Assembly: GCA_947462335.1 (NCBI GenBank)
Contig: OX381714.1
Span: 52,373,800 to 52,437,799, forward strand
DNA: 64,000 nucleotides
Reading direction: 5' to 3'
From: Harmothoe impar
Lineage: Eukaryota; Annelida; Polychaeta; Phyllodocida; Polynoidae
In this document: positions 45,640-57,532 of the stretch, piece after piece
Layout of the letters: every line of letters begins with the position of its first letter
How positions within the stretch are numbered: the first letter of the stretch is position 1
Notes under the pieces: generated by a model
Told to the model about the DNA's origin: nothing
Seen by the model: only the letters and a program-made list of their open reading frames with translations
The model's database searches: none
Program-made: the position numbers and the translations under genes

Positions 45640-46157
45640 ATCTCAATCGGAACTCATGTTATTCTTGACTCGTGATCCCGAGGAGAATTTGTGAAAGTTG
45701 TGAACCTTTCTCGGACGTTTTCTTGTGGCATATTCCCTGGAATTCTTGTTTTTTTTAAGTGTGAAACTCAAGAAATTCAGAACATTTCTGGAATGTTTTC
45801 TGGACACTTTCTTGAATGAGTGAAACTCGAGAAATCCACGCCACTATTGAACATGTCACTATGAACGTTATTTGCATGAGTAAAACTTTGGGAAATGCAC
45901 ATCACTATTGAACATGTCACAAGTATGTTCACTACTCTCAAGAATCTCCCGTGTCTATCTTGTGTATACTTCTCGTGCCTTTTCCCGGGAAATACATAAG
46001 ATTCTAACTTGTGTTATTCTTGAGTTGTGTTTGGAGGGGCAGTTTTAACTAATGCCATCTATCCGACTTTGGCAGGATATCCCTGACAAATCTAGTCCCC
46101 CCATTAGTTTATTCGAGATTGTATTTTTAACGATTCATCCTTCTCCATGTCTTGCAG
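45640..46157 (+). other. Upstream flank of gene 2 with a 60 bp tandem repeat
   Basis: GAGTGAAACTCGAGAAATCC through CACTATTGAACATGTCAC recurs 60 bases later as GAGTAAAACTTTGGGAAATG through the same tail (about 45816 and 45876). Further AACTCAAGAAATTC copies lie nearby. The segment ends in the pyrimidine-rich acceptor CTTCTCCATGTCTTGCAG (46140-46157). Confidence 0.5.
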
Positions 46158-46365
46158 TGCGGTGGCAGTTGTTGGGCTACATTGATGGACATGTAGTATG
46201 ATCTGACAGGATACCCTCCTCTGTCAGCCTCCCAGCAGACACTATGACGTCATTCCCACATCCATTCGGACGGATACCTGCATGTCTCCAGAGCACAAGC
46301 CCAACCTTACAAAACTCTGTTACACAACAACAGCAACAACAGAAACAACAACAACCATCACCACC

Positions 46366-46399
<34 letters not shown>

Positions 46400-47161
46400 C
46401 CACCATCACCACATCAGCACCACCAACAACAAACTCAGCTCATACCTTCCCAGCAACAACAACAACAACAGCAACAGACACCACTGCCACAACTACACCA
46501 GTTGCCATTACATCAGCAAGAACATAATGTCCAACAAAAAACCCAGCATCCACAACCACAAATTTATCATGGGAACCAACAAGGACCTCAGCAGCAGCAA
46601 CAACAACACCAACAACAACAACAACAACAACAACAGGACTTTCAGCAACAACAAGTGACCCAGAGTAGTGTTGTAGTGAATAGGGGTTTGCCCCCTGTCA
46701 TCCAAATCCACTACTCAGTGCACCAGAACAACTTCCCCCACCCAGTAGACCAGTCCCAACAGCGTCAGCACCTGCAGCAGCAGTCTGGTTCACTGCTTGA
46801 TGCAGTGCTTGGTGCAGTCCCTGGTGCAGTGCCTGGGACAGTGCCTAGTACAGTGCCTGGTACATTGTCTGGTGCCGTGCCTGGTGCAGTTCATGGTCTC
46901 CTACAGCAGCACCCAGGCACCTACAACACCCAGCAGCCTGGTGCACAGTTTACCTCAGTGGGTCATAGCAATATAGGACACTTGGTGCAGAGAGTGCCTC
47001 AGGTAAAGCAAGAGCTCCAGGATGGTGTGACCTCAGCACCAGCAGCACCAGTGTTAGCACCAGCAGAGGGCCAGGTGCAGCAGAAGGTAAAGAGGCCCAA
47101 CAGGAGGAGGAAAGCTAGGCCTATCTTCAACCCTGAGCCACCAGCAGGACAGTGTGTTCAG
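46158..47161 (+). CDS. Gene 2, first coding exon of a glutamine-rich nuclear-type protein
   Basis: The exon begins after the acceptor CTTGCAG (46157). It has an 86-base leader with an in-frame TGA at 46199 and an ATG at 46244, so translation starts here. It runs 306 codons to CAG/GTGAGT (47161/47162), a consensus donor in phase 0. Residues about 28-140 are almost wholly Gln with Pro, His and Thr. A hydrophobic-poor middle follows, then a GAVPGAVPGTVPSTVPGTLS tetrapeptide repeat (about 189-218). Near the end VKQEL looks like a sumoylation motif, and RPNRRRKARP (about 284-293) is a basic nuclear-localisation-like patch. Such composition is typical of transcription co-regulators. No DNA-binding domain is encoded here, so it would lie in later exons. 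Family not recognised. Confidence 0.8.
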
Positions 47162-47324
47162 GTGAGTTGAGTCTTTTGTGTAAACAATTGTGTGAAAAAT
47201 TGTTAAAGATTGTCAATGTCAGCTAAATATGGGTGGTTCTCTAATATTAGTAAGTTTGCATGGTTTACATACAGTTCTAAGTGCGAAATGTATGTATGGA
47301 AAATTCGAGGCTTTTATTCGAGAT
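47162..47324 (+). other. Start of gene 2 intron
   Basis: Follows the GTGAGT donor. No in-phase downstream exon was found in the rest of the window. Confidence 0.5.
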
Positions 47325-47600
47325 TTAATATCCCCATCTACAGAGGCCTATTACAACTATCAGAGTTTCTTTGACTTGGAAAAGGCTTTAGACATAGCCC
47401 ATCATTCTCAACCTTTTCGTTTTTAGGTATTTTGCTGGATCGGTTGGTGTGGCCCGATGTTTTCGATTTTTAAACCATGTGATCTGTATAATTTTCAATT
47501 ATGTGCTTCAATATGTCTTACTTGATATGTGGGGTACCCCAGGGATCAATTCTAGACCCCTTGCTGTCCATTAATGAATAATGATATCTTAGAATATTCG
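47325..47600 (+). pseudogene. Decayed non-LTR retrotransposon reverse transcriptase
   Basis: One frame encodes SFFDLEKALDIAHHSQPFRF, matching the conserved (F)DL-KAFD-V-H core of LINE reverse transcriptases. About 130 bases later a frame encodes CGVPQGSILDPLL (expected CGVPQGSILGPLLF). The two motifs are correctly ordered and spaced. Stops after PFRF and after the second motif (TGAATAATGA), and the lack of the catalytic YADD block, show a dead fragment. The family is probably Jockey/CR1/RTE-like, but I cannot choose. It sits in the gene 2 intron in the same orientation. Confidence 0.8.
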
Positions 47601-47625
47601 ATGAGGCAATGGCAGCTGTAGATCT

Positions 47626-47702
47626 TAAAGGCGCACTCAACCCAGGACCTAACCCTGCCGAGTTTTGTACGCAAATGACGTCGTGGGTTCAGTGCGCCTT
47701 TA
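47626..47702. mobile_element. 77 bp MITE
   Basis: TAAAGGCGCACTCAACCCA and TGGGTTCAGTGCGCCTTTA are inverted ends with one mismatch, flanked by TA. It has almost no interior and lies directly after the reverse transcriptase fragment. Confidence 0.8.
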
Positions 47703-48393
47703 GGATGCTACTCAAAAATTTAAGATTCGTATGAAATAGACAATCTAAGCATGAACGCTTAGAAAATAACAAAGATAGATCTGTGTCTGTGAGAATGTAT
47801 TAGAGCTTATGTGGTTGAGTGGAAATGATATTTCCACTCACATAGGATATGAGTGAGAACGTTGATGGATGTGAGTATATATAAAGTGTAGTGGATGAGT
47901 GCAAGGTTGAAGGGATATGAGTATATGGAGGGTGCAAATTAATGTAGTTGGCAGTATGGCAAGTACAACATACTGCCATCAATGGAATCATTGGCTGCAT
48001 AAATGTGCTGCAGCTAAGCAACGAAGTAACCATTAAATTAAAATTAACTATTACAGTTGTAAATCCTCTTCCCACCTGGAATTCATTTTTGGGTGCCATA
48101 GCTCTTTAAAAAATCGAGATATCTAAAACGACAGAGAAGACATAATAGGGGCCTTAGCTGCAGGAATGGAACGTGTACATGCTAGGTTAATGCACTTACT
48201 ATGTAATTATATCATTTGCCAAATAAAACACTTAAGAGAAATATACAGGGTAATGGTATACCATATCAAAATATTGATTCACGTTGGCACAAACTTTCTC
48301 GTAACACTGGGCCCCTACCATGCCACTCTTGATAACCATCGACTCAGACCATTGGTATGCACTAAATTCACCCTTTTAATGTGTATTAATACG
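47703..48393. other. Intronic sequence
   Basis: A diffuse repeat of GAGTATAT/GGATGTGAG units at 47830-47935. No exon recognised. Confidence 0.4.
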
Positions 48394-48660
48394 TTAAGGG
48401 CCGCATAGCGCATTAATGTGCTTTGTCCTGTGTCGACATGATGCATTAATGGAGATCCAGTGAGTTTCCCCTTCAGGGCGACATTTATGCATCATGGCAA
48501 TACTTGGGGAGTGCATCAAGAATGTAAGAGTGGGATGATACATGAATGCAGCTCTGGTGGGTAGACTCGGCAGGACTGCATTCATATATCATGATGACGA
48601 TAGGACTAGTTTAAGGACATAGCACATTAAAGCAGCATGCCACACTCTTAAAGGGTATTA
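48394..48660. mobile_element. Family C MITE
   Basis: GTTAAGGGCCGCATAGCGCA to CTCTTAAAGGGTA. The inner ACATGAATGCAGCTCTGG faces AGGACTGCATTCATATATCATG. Confidence 0.8.
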
Positions 48661-49215
48661 AAATGTGGCCTTGTATAGATATGGCAATATTTTCCGCGGA
48701 GGTAACAACCTTCTCTTGTCAGACTACTTAGTTTACCTTTACGACTACATGGTGTGTAAATGTCCAGGCACGAACGGAGATGTTCCTTCTTGCTATTGGC
48801 ACAGTACAGAGGTTTCCATAATTATGGCGGGGGGTGGGGGGGTGGGGGTATGTTGGGGGACAAGGAAGTATTACACCCGTTCCGCACCAGATATGGGCCT
48901 CCTGTTTGGGTTCGGGAATGAAAGATTGGTCTAATTCATATCATATATAACATGAACTGTTAGAAGTAAATGTCGCTGAGCATCAGAATCTGCTGTAGTT
49001 CTACAGTATATACAGTATCAGTGTACATGGGCTGTAGAAACAGTTGGCTTACAATACATCCATGGGCGTACCCAGGAATTATTATTACTTGAAAAGGGGA
49101 TCCTCCAAACACTATTAAAGTACATGTACCTTAAAGCGTCAGATCAAAATATCATTAGAAAAATCTAAAATAAATTCCAAAAGGGTCCCAGACCGCCCCC
49201 CCCCGATATGCCACT
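48661..49215. other. No gene; G-run
   Basis: An 89-residue frame at 48665-48934 crosses a GGGGGTGGGGGGG tract. CTTCTCTTGTCAG at about 48710 is a fair acceptor, but the phase needed by gene 2 meets a TAG at once. Confidence 0.4.
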
Positions 49216-49216
49216 G

Positions 49217-49324
49217 CCCAGTGGGCACAGAACATTGAATCAACATTGATAGGTGGTTGTCAATGTTGATTCCATGTTGATTTAACGTTGATTCAACGTT
49301 GGACTGAGTTTTGTGCCCACTGGG
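49217..49324. mobile_element. MITE with CCCAGTGGGCACA ends
   Basis: CCCAGTGGGCACA and TGTGCCCACTGGG are perfect inverted ends. The interior is built from AACATTGAATCAACATTGA, GTTGATTCCATGTTGATT and AACGTTGATTCAACGTTG. A very similar repeat type is common in many aquatic animals. Confidence 0.9.
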
Positions 49325-50059
49325 TGGGGGGGGGGGGACAGCCAGGTAGACTCAGCACATGAAATAGTGGACGGGGGGATGCTGGCAGGCAAGAGGGCAG
49401 AAGGCAGTTCAGCTGCTAACATATGAGAGAGTTGCAATGCGAAAATCCCCTATCTGCCTATCTCGCATTGTCCTTGAAAATTGAGGATAATGCTATCTTT
49501 CAGAACCTCAGATTCTCATCATTAGCCTTATCTTTAAGTGCCTGTTAAAAAATCAGTGTTTCGGCATTAGAAGTACAGGGTAAATCTGACGTCAATAAGC
49601 CACCAAGCTAAATAAAGATGGATACATACTAGGGCCGGAAATCTAGGTCGGTAACTAGGTTGTTTGTCACCTCTAAATGACAGGTATAAGAAAGGTGCCA
49701 CATACTTAGTACAGGTGATTTCACTAATTAGGTAAGTATGTATTTATATAAATCCTGTCCGATACGTGTATAAGAAGTATTCTCTGTATCATACATAACA
49801 TGTGTTATCTGTATTAGATAAGATTTAGGTAGGCTTCTTCTTTCCCTGTGGTTAAATTTGGGAGTAGACTCGATCCAGTCTCTGACCTTTCCTACCTCCA
49901 GCCTATGTAGAAGAAACAAAAATGCCAACCTTTTCTGTCATATTTCAATTGCATCAAAAAGGAATGACCACAGCTAGTCTAAGTTGTGAGTACTTTGATA
50001 TAGTACTTTTGGTTCATTTCAGTCTAACATATTTTTCATATTTTGAGAATCCTCAGGCC
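49325..50059. other. No gene recognised
   Basis: G-run at 49326-49337; otherwise nothing recognised. Confidence 0.35.
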
Positions 50060-50255
50060 TAAAAAACAAGTAACATAGTCATGAATAAACAGGGTCAGTA
50101 GTTTGCTTTTTTAAACAATTTCCTCTTAGTAAAGATAATAATTTTAGTGGTAAAATATCCTAAAAATATCACAGATTTCAGAAATGTTCAAAAAGAAATT
50201 AGGGTCCACCCTAAAAAATCTAAGCTCGGTCAGGACACCAGAACACAAGTTGTTT
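50060..50255 (+). mobile_element. Strongly diverged Family B copy
   Basis: AGGCCTAAAAAACAAGTAAC, AACAGGGTCAGTAG and TTAGGGTCCACCCT keep the family order. The right end is blurred. Confidence 0.45.
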
Positions 50256-50318
50256 TATTTCAGGCATCACTACCAGTATATGCTATAACTGTAGAAATGC
50301 TGTTTGATGCATGACATA

Positions 50319-51308
50319 GGGGTAGATTCACCCAAAGACGGACACACACCTTAAGTCGGACACATTTAGCATTAAAAATCATAATATATAGTAAGTTCTG
50401 TACCCTCTACGTGAATATCATAGTAAAATTGAATTGTTCTTCTTACCTACAAAGCAGATAGCTTGCATGCAACATAATATTACATGTGCATGAGCATGCA
50501 CTGAAGTAGGCCTGTTTCGTGGTGAGGAGCTTATGCTTTAGTTGTAGAATTATAAAGTACCCAATGTCGGACAGGTTTGCAGTAGTACACATTTTTTGCT
50601 ATAATATCTATATCCAGGCAAAAAAAACATACCTGGACCAAAAGGTATGTCTTTTTTCATGTATGGTATAGCAAATGAACATAATGATTGCTAGAAAATA
50701 ATATTTGCAGCCATTTAAAAAATATGATTGAATTTCACCATGAGACGGACACCACTGTACATTGTGTTTTCTCTTCACCATGATTATGGGGGAAGCAAAG
50801 TAGTTACTCTGATGGTAAAAGGTATTGATCCAATATTACTTAATATAAATCCTCAGGTTCCATGGGTGAGAAAATATAGATTTTTCTTGGTATAAAGGAA
50901 GTATTTATATATTTCCTATATTAAACAGGTTTAATAATGTTTAAAGTGTATTTCAGATGTAAATATGTTGAATATCTTTAGAAATATTCAAACCCTGGAT
51001 AAATCATGTCATGCTTGCCATCAAAACAAGATAGATTTCTCACTATTTCTTGTATATAATAACGGAAATTCAAAGTGTCCGACATAAGGTGAAATCGGGA
51101 CTTTAAATTCTCCAACTTTGATGAGGAATATTTCATATTGTAATGCATAAAAACACATAAATGAGTAAACAGGCATAATATTTTAACACCCCTCTCTTCA
51201 AATATATCAACATAATTGCTCTAAGTAAAGTATTGAGGAAACTGTAGCCCAGACAAAATGAGTCACGTTTGTACTGCCAACGAGCGTCCGAAAGTGGTGA
51301 ATCTACCC
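50319..51308. mobile_element. Family G non-autonomous transposon, long copy
   Basis: GGGGTAGATTCACCC and GGTGAATCTACCC bound 990 bp. The left 250 bp align with 31782-32030. GTCGGACA, AGACGGACAC and GTCCGACATAAGG recur inside as inverted sub-repeats. No long frame is present. Confidence 0.85.
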
Positions 51309-52285
51309 TACATAACATACTAGTATGACAACACATCTTAGTGGTGGCTGCAGCAATGGGGTCAGTGAGTGGTGTCGGGCACAAAAGGGGCAGGCAAGGA
51401 ATGCCCCTGGGCACGCCCCTCCCTATCATATACCCCCCTTTACTACCACCACCCAACACCTAGACACCTGCCCATATAGGGCTCCTAGGGGTTAGGCCAT
51501 GGGCGCGGCCATGTCCAACCCCCGATGCTTCCTTTGGTTGCCTCTAGATGGGGCCTAAGTCAGGATAGTGATTGCTTCAGTCTGCGTTACCCTGAAGACA
51601 TGTGAATAGCATTGGCCCTCAGTAACTAGGTCACTGAAGGGCTAAGTCCTGGGAACCACTTCAGACAGAAGCAATAGTGGCCTGCTCTGTGATGTCACAA
51701 CCCCCGGTTAGCTGCTCTACCTAGTGGCCAAGGGCCTGAACTGAAGGTTCTCAACTTAGCACAGGTGGTGCTGCTATCAACGGCCAGGTGCGCTATACCC
51801 TGTCGGGCCCTCCCAAAACTCACACACAAATAGGGAAATGTCCAGAGAGCACTATTTTGAAAATGGTAGAATGAACTACTCACTGATGTTCCTAGCAACC
51901 AGAATTTTTAAGCACTATGGGACAAAAATAATGGACCATAGTATAATGTCAATGTCTAGGGAATTCTCTGCACCATCACTTCATCCATGCACTGAGACGA
52001 CAAGGGTAATATCTAATTTTGGGGTACTGATAAGTATGTATTAGTATTATATAATACCAACATACTTGTTATAGGCATGTAGTTGGTTGAATTATCAACC
52101 AATGAAATAACTCCCTGCTCTTCACTGTGGATTTCTTAGGGGGTATTATGTAACAGCCTGTGCCCATTGTGATTGCTGCATCAGTCCTTATCTCGCCAGC
52201 TACCAGATCAAGCAATGGTGCCCCCTACTAAGGAACCTGCAACCTCGGTATACAATCGTTTCAAGCACCTGCCCCTAACACATAC
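51309..52285. other. No gene; GC-richer block
   Basis: 51470-51830 is GC-richer than its surroundings, with TAGGTAGAGCAGCTAACC on the minus strand (about 51709-51726) resembling a tRNA D arm. No matching B box was found. Confidence 0.35.
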
Positions 52286-52672
52286 ATTGCAGTGCATTAA
52301 ATCACCATGCTGCCTTTACAGGGTTACACCTGTGTGACCTGTGGGTGTGACCATGTCCTGCTGTCATCAAAGAACTACTAGTAACCCTCACCCATTTCCA
52401 TCTCCCACTGACATCCCCACCACCCCACAAACCCCTGAGCTAACCCTTTACATACACTGTTAGAAGTAAATGTACCTGATCAGTACAGTATCATCGAGAT
52501 GCATGAATGCAGCACCAGTGAGTAACACACTACATCAGTGCTGCATGCATGCATCATGCACTGACCCTACAGTCTTGAAAGATCAGCTCAAAGTGAGTAT
52601 TCGCCAGTGCTATATTGATGACAAATGAACATGAAGTCATGAGGCATCATTTTACCCTTAAAGGGTTAAGGG
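52286..52672. mobile_element. Family C elements, degenerate
   Basis: GAGATGCATGAATGCAGCACC and GTGCTGCATGCATGCATCATG form the core. CCTTAAAGGGTTAAGG (52659-52674) closes it. TGCCTTTACAGGGTTAC near 52313 may be the other end. Confidence 0.6.
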
Positions 52673-53103
52673 TGGGGATCTTGGGTTACCTGTAAGAGCC
52701 ACACCTTATGTGGGGTACCTAAATCTGGTTTGTTATTGGTCAGGGAAGCAGCAGTATACATTTAGGTTGTGCTGTGAGTTTATGTTATATATGAGTGGTT
52801 TGACAAAAGGCGTCATCCTCCACTGAACATTTAAAAACGTTGGTGTATGTATAATCTGTTGTGAAAGGAGGCGGCAATGACCTCTGAACAAGGATATTCT
52901 AAGTCAACCGATACAAGTCTGGTGAAAAGGGATAGTTTATAACCATCAAAAACTATAGAACATACATCCCTGTAGGAGTAGAGCCTACTCAGCACTTACC
53001 ACTTTGTGTATCACTATTACTCCGTGATAGTAGCATTGGCCGCCTTTTGTGACATTGGGGTGGGGTTTCTGGCAAATGTATGCAGACACTCTAAATAGTA
53101 CCC
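52673..53103. other. No gene recognised
   Basis: No exon, RNA gene or transposon terminus recognised. Confidence 0.35.
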
Positions 53104-53203
53104 CATTTAACAATAATACATTATTTTACATCAAAATAACACACTAAGGAGCCATAGAGAAACAGTAAATAATGTTGTATAACTTTTTTAGTTTACTGGG
53201 ATG
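53104..53203. mobile_element. Family H MITE, degenerate
   Basis: ATTATTTTACATCAAAATAAC, AAGGAGCCATAGAGAAAC and the end TTTTAGTTTACTGGG match the 33036 copy. The left CCCAG end is lost. Confidence 0.7.
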
Positions 53204-53567
53204 CCTCCTACCACCCGCACACCCTACAGCTAGTGACTTCATTAGTGAATGCCCATTAGGTTAAGGGTACTGCAGTCAGACTTGAATTTTGGGTAATACA
53301 TGTATCATATTTTTCAAATCAACTTCTGGCATCAGGGGCTTCTGGATCGAAATTATGTTATTTCAACCTCCACCACTCTCCATATGGATTGATATTCTTA
53401 CAGCAGTGTTGGGGAGGTGTGTGGACTATCATTGTTTTAAAATAGTGATCACTTCCTTAGACACCTAGACTCAAAAGTTGCTGTGGGAATGGACTTTAAT
53501 CCAGGGTCCTCTCTACTTCCTCCTGCTACATGAATATATATGAGGTAGCCACTATCCCAACTCTTTA

Positions 53568-53770
53568 AGCACCACAAAGTGTTTTAATCTGATATGCCCT
53601 GCGTCATTATGATGCATGAATGCAGCCTGAGTCGGTTTGCCAGGGCTTCATTTGTGCATGATGATAACACTTTGGGATCTTTGTAGCCCTGGCGAGTTAC
53701 TCACCAAGGCTGCATGCATCCTGACAACAAAGGGAGTGGTGCTTTATGCAGTCCTTAAAGGGTTTATGTC
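53568..53770. mobile_element. Family C MITE
   Basis: TCTTTAAGCACCACAAAGTG to CCTTAAAGGGTTT. Two inner palindromes (TGATGCATGAATGCAGCCTG with CAGGGCTTCATTTGTGCATGATG, and GCCCTGGCGAGTTACTCACC). Confidence 0.75.
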
Positions 53771-54767
53771 ATGCTGTGTTTATGATGTTTATTGACGTAC
53801 ATACCGGTACCAGCCTTTTGACTGAAGACATACCCCCCCCACCCCACCCCACTCCACCATGTCCTGATGACACCCAGTCCAACAGGAACTCTTTATCAAT
53901 ATCAGTCATAGCGATACTAATGGGGTTCTTGTTTGGTACAAATTTACATTCCTCTTCCTCAACATGACAAGTTGAGTTTGGGAAGCTAGAAGTCAAATAG
54001 CTGCATGAATATGCATTTATGTCCAATGCACAAAGTGCTGTATACAAATGTATAAGTACAATGTACTTTTTTCCCCTGTATTTTGCACTCTTTTGCAACT
54101 ATGGTGCCTCCTGATGGCCAAAATCAGAGCTAAAAATCCCGCCTGCAGGGGTCTTTTCCCTAGATGGGTCACACATGTTCTAATTAATGTGTGCATGGCA
54201 CCAATTGATTTGCAATGTTTTAATGTGTAATGAAATGCATTTTGAAGGTTTTGGTAGGCTACACGGTCGGGAAGTGAGTTACCGCATAGTCTATGTGAGT
54301 GTATAGAAAAAAGCTTATGACGATACAAGGAATTGTCATTGTATACATAAAGTTTCCTTGATCAGTGACCACAAGAGGATATTGAATATGGAAAACAGTA
54401 TTTTGCGTTCATTATTTACAGTGTTCTTTTGTGTAAATAACTTCCATGAGGAGATCTGATTATGTTTTTGTATAAATCGTTTATAGCCTAACAATATATT
54501 GTATATGAATCTGATTTCTCACTTGTGAAACTATAGACACAAGTTATACTTCAGTATACATTATGTCCTACAGACAGGTCAGACAAGGATCTGTAATATC
54601 GTGTTCTGTCAGGTCGTGCTATGGGTTTCTTCTTTCTCTATTCGAGTTACGTTCTTGTTATGGTTATTCTGAAGGCGGGGGTGGGGGGGGGGGGGTCCAG
54701 GATGAGGAAATAAACCATTTCTGTATCATCATGGTGTCTGAGACCCTGTGTATGTACATTATTAGCC
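53771..54767. other. No gene recognised
   Basis: Overlapping frames of 60-109 residues on both strands at 53746-54328 oppose one another without motifs. C-run at 53831 and G-run at 54675. Confidence 0.35.
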
Positions 54768-54962
54768 CTTAAGGGCCACATAAATCATGAATGGAGTATT
54801 AATTCATCGTTAAAATGCATGAATGCAGGCTGCATTCAACCGGCATGCCGGCCCTTAGTGTGGGGTTCATACACTCCTGGAGAGTCGTCATGATGCATGG
54901 ATGCAGCCCTAACATTAGACCAAGCACATGAAAGTACTTTGTGGCCTTTGAAGGATTAAGAA
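54768..54962. mobile_element. Family C MITE
   Basis: AGCCCTTAAGGGCCACAT, AATGCATGAATGCAGGCTG, and TGATGCATGGATGCAGCCCT; right edge CCTTTGAAGGATTAA. Confidence 0.7.
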
Positions 54963-55045
54963 CCTGTTTTCAAGGAGTCATAGTCAGTTAGGTTAGCATA
55001 GCACGTGACACACCCATGTGTCATGCTCTACAAATGTCCAACCTC

Positions 55046-55302
55046 AACACTGAAAAGGTAAACTAGTCTCCAGACTGAGACTCTTCTAAGTGACTGTTAT
55101 AAGATAGATACTAGTAAGTGGGTCTTCTAGCTGGAGTTATCAGATAGAAGACTCACTTGGCATGTGCCAGCCCAAAACCTGACATTTGCCAGCTCCAGAT
55201 TCTATTTGTGGGATGGTAATCTGATAGTTTCGACAACCTTTGACTCGTTTTCTTTATGACAGTCACTTAGACGAGTCTGGAGACAGGTTTACTCTTTCAG
55301 TG
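55046..55302. mobile_element. Family A MITE, complete
   Basis: ACACTGAAAAGGTAAACTAG to GTTTACTCTTTCAGTG. The interior includes GGCATGTGCCAGCCC, TGTGGGATGGTAATC and CTAGCTGGAGTTATCAGATAG; the latter also occurs in the long forms. Confidence 0.85.
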
Positions 55303-55914
55303 TAGGCTATATTACACTTTACAGTCAGAGTTGGCAGTCAAGGACACTAGGTGCTCATTCAGTGCAGAGAGGAAATGTGGTCATATTTGGAGTGGCGGCT
55401 TACTTATTAAAAGTATGAACCATGTCTTTTCTCTAGCTCATTTTACCCCGACACTGAATAGTCCCACCCTAGGAACTCACGTATAAAACGTAAAGCAGGG
55501 CCGTACATAGACTTTCTCAGAGAATGAATCCATATGCCGGTCCTTGAGCCAAAAATATAGAAAGGTGGATATGTTTCAGGCAACATGGTACAAAAACTAT
55601 GACAGGTTGGTTGGATAATGTGCTCGAAATTAAAGCTGATGTTGAATAACACTTACTCGGTTTTGATAACACAATGCATACGTAGAGTGTTCTGCACTCG
55701 TCAGTAAAAAGCAGTCACAGCTATTATGTTCAATGGTAATATGAGGAACGGAAGAAATAACAACAGTATGAGACATTCACATGAATACCTTTCTGTGATA
55801 ACCTGTAAAAGTACCCCCCCACCCACCCCCCCTCCAAGATAAAAAGCACAAAAATAAATTGGCAACAGCGCTCTCTATACCTATTGTACTGTGTTTCACA
55901 TAACTCTTTTAGGA
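55303..55914. other. No gene recognised
   Basis: No recognised feature. A C-rich tract lies at 55815-55832. Confidence 0.35.
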
Positions 55915-56068
55915 GCTCATGATGCATCAAGATACCCCAAAGATGCAACCCGTTATGATGCATGCACACAGCACTGGTGAGTTACTCCTCAGGGCTGCAT
56001 TCATGTATCATGCCAACAAAATGAGACATCGCACTAAAGCACTATGCTAGCCTTGAAGGGTAAATTCA
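55915..56068. mobile_element. Family C fragment
   Basis: GATGCATGCACACAGCACTGG and GAGTTACTCCTCAGGGCTGC with CATTCATGTATCATG; right edge CCTTGAAGGGTAA. Confidence 0.65.
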
Positions 56069-57532
56069 ATGCCTCTAGGGCATGTTTCGGGCGTCAAGCT
56101 GTGTGTCAGTAACCTGGAGGCAGACAGGTGTTAATACCCAGGCACCAGGAGGACCCCATAGTGACCTTTACACTAGCACCTGTAGGCTTGTGAGTTGAGT
56201 TGAGTTCATAGAATATTTTCATTTGGCTTTCAACATACATAATTATATTTTGCTTACAGTCACTGAAGCCAAATCCCTTGGCGTACACACCCTGGGAATA
56301 TATATCAATAATCAATATATAATCAATATATAGACCTTGCCCATGTAGGTGACCAACAGCCGATTTCTCCTGACCATAAGCCGTTCAAGGCCATTGTCTA
56401 GGTGTAAATCTTGTACATCATTGTAAAACGTCGGTTGCCATTTTTGTAGGTGTACAGTAAATTCTACTGTAGGTGTACAGTTTATTGTATGTAAACAGCA
56501 GAATCTATTGTACATCTGCATTACATTCGTCTGTTCTTCGATTCTACAGTATATTCTACCATGTACCTACACTAACTATTTACAGTGATATACTTCACCT
56601 TGGTCACGGATTCCTGAATCTAAGGGCGTCACATGTGGGGAATCGGGGAGTGGTTATCTTTTTAACAACATGGGGGCATCAGCAGGGGATGGCAACAATA
56701 AATGCTTAGAAATCTGTTAAAAACCTATTAACAGTGCTGTGTACTGCTATCTGGTGTCAGAATGAGAGTTGAAATATTGGTACTGCACCAAAACTATTTT
56801 GTCATTAAATCTTGGTGATTGAGCCACAGCTTTCTCTTTTGATGGATCAATTAAGCATATGCAATGTGTCAAGTCACCAGCTGGCCACATCATAAAAGGT
56901 AATTCAGATGATATCATTTTCGAGAGAGTATTACATGTGTGTCCATTTATGCAGTCCTATAGAAATAGTACCATTCACTGGCAATAGAAGGCGTCCTAAA
57001 TAGTGTCGAAAATGGGCAGTCATAGATAGCAAAGAAATGTTTTAGTTTAGCACTAGTTTTTAGTTTAACAAAATAAAGAGTAATATGATTTCACTCCCAT
57101 AATCTTTGTATTTCGCCACAACAGATCACACATATATCCCATCCCTCGAGTCCATCCCCCACCCCTTCCCATTTTTCTTTACTTGCATGCACTATTGATC
57201 ATGCATGAAAGAATATATGGAACTTGACGTCATGCCAAGCTCTTCCTGATTATATCATTTATCATAATACCTGAATGGGGAGCTCTAGGGTAGTACATTT
57301 ATACCAAACCAACATGACATGGAGATTGCCAAATCATGGGCCCCAACATGGGCCCTAGTTTCACAATACATGGAGGTCCATGCCTACCCCTCCCAGGTAT
57401 TTAGAGAAATTGGCCATCTTCAGGTTATACAAAAACTTTGGATTTGATTTTGCATAGGTTACATATAGGGCATAAACCAACAGTGTAACGAGCGAAGCTG
57501 AGTGAACCCTCAGTGGGGAACTATAGACTGAT
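56069..57532. other. No gene; small repeats
   Basis: TGTAGGTGTACAGTAAATTC and TGTAGGTGTACAGTTTATTG (about 56446, 56469) are a 23 bp tandem pair. A Family I end (GGGGAGTGGTTATCTTTTTA) is at 56645. No exon recognised. Confidence 0.4.

Noticed and set aside
48710..48760. A downstream exon for gene 2 after CTTCTCTTGTCAG
   Set aside because: In the required phase 0 the third codon is a stop.
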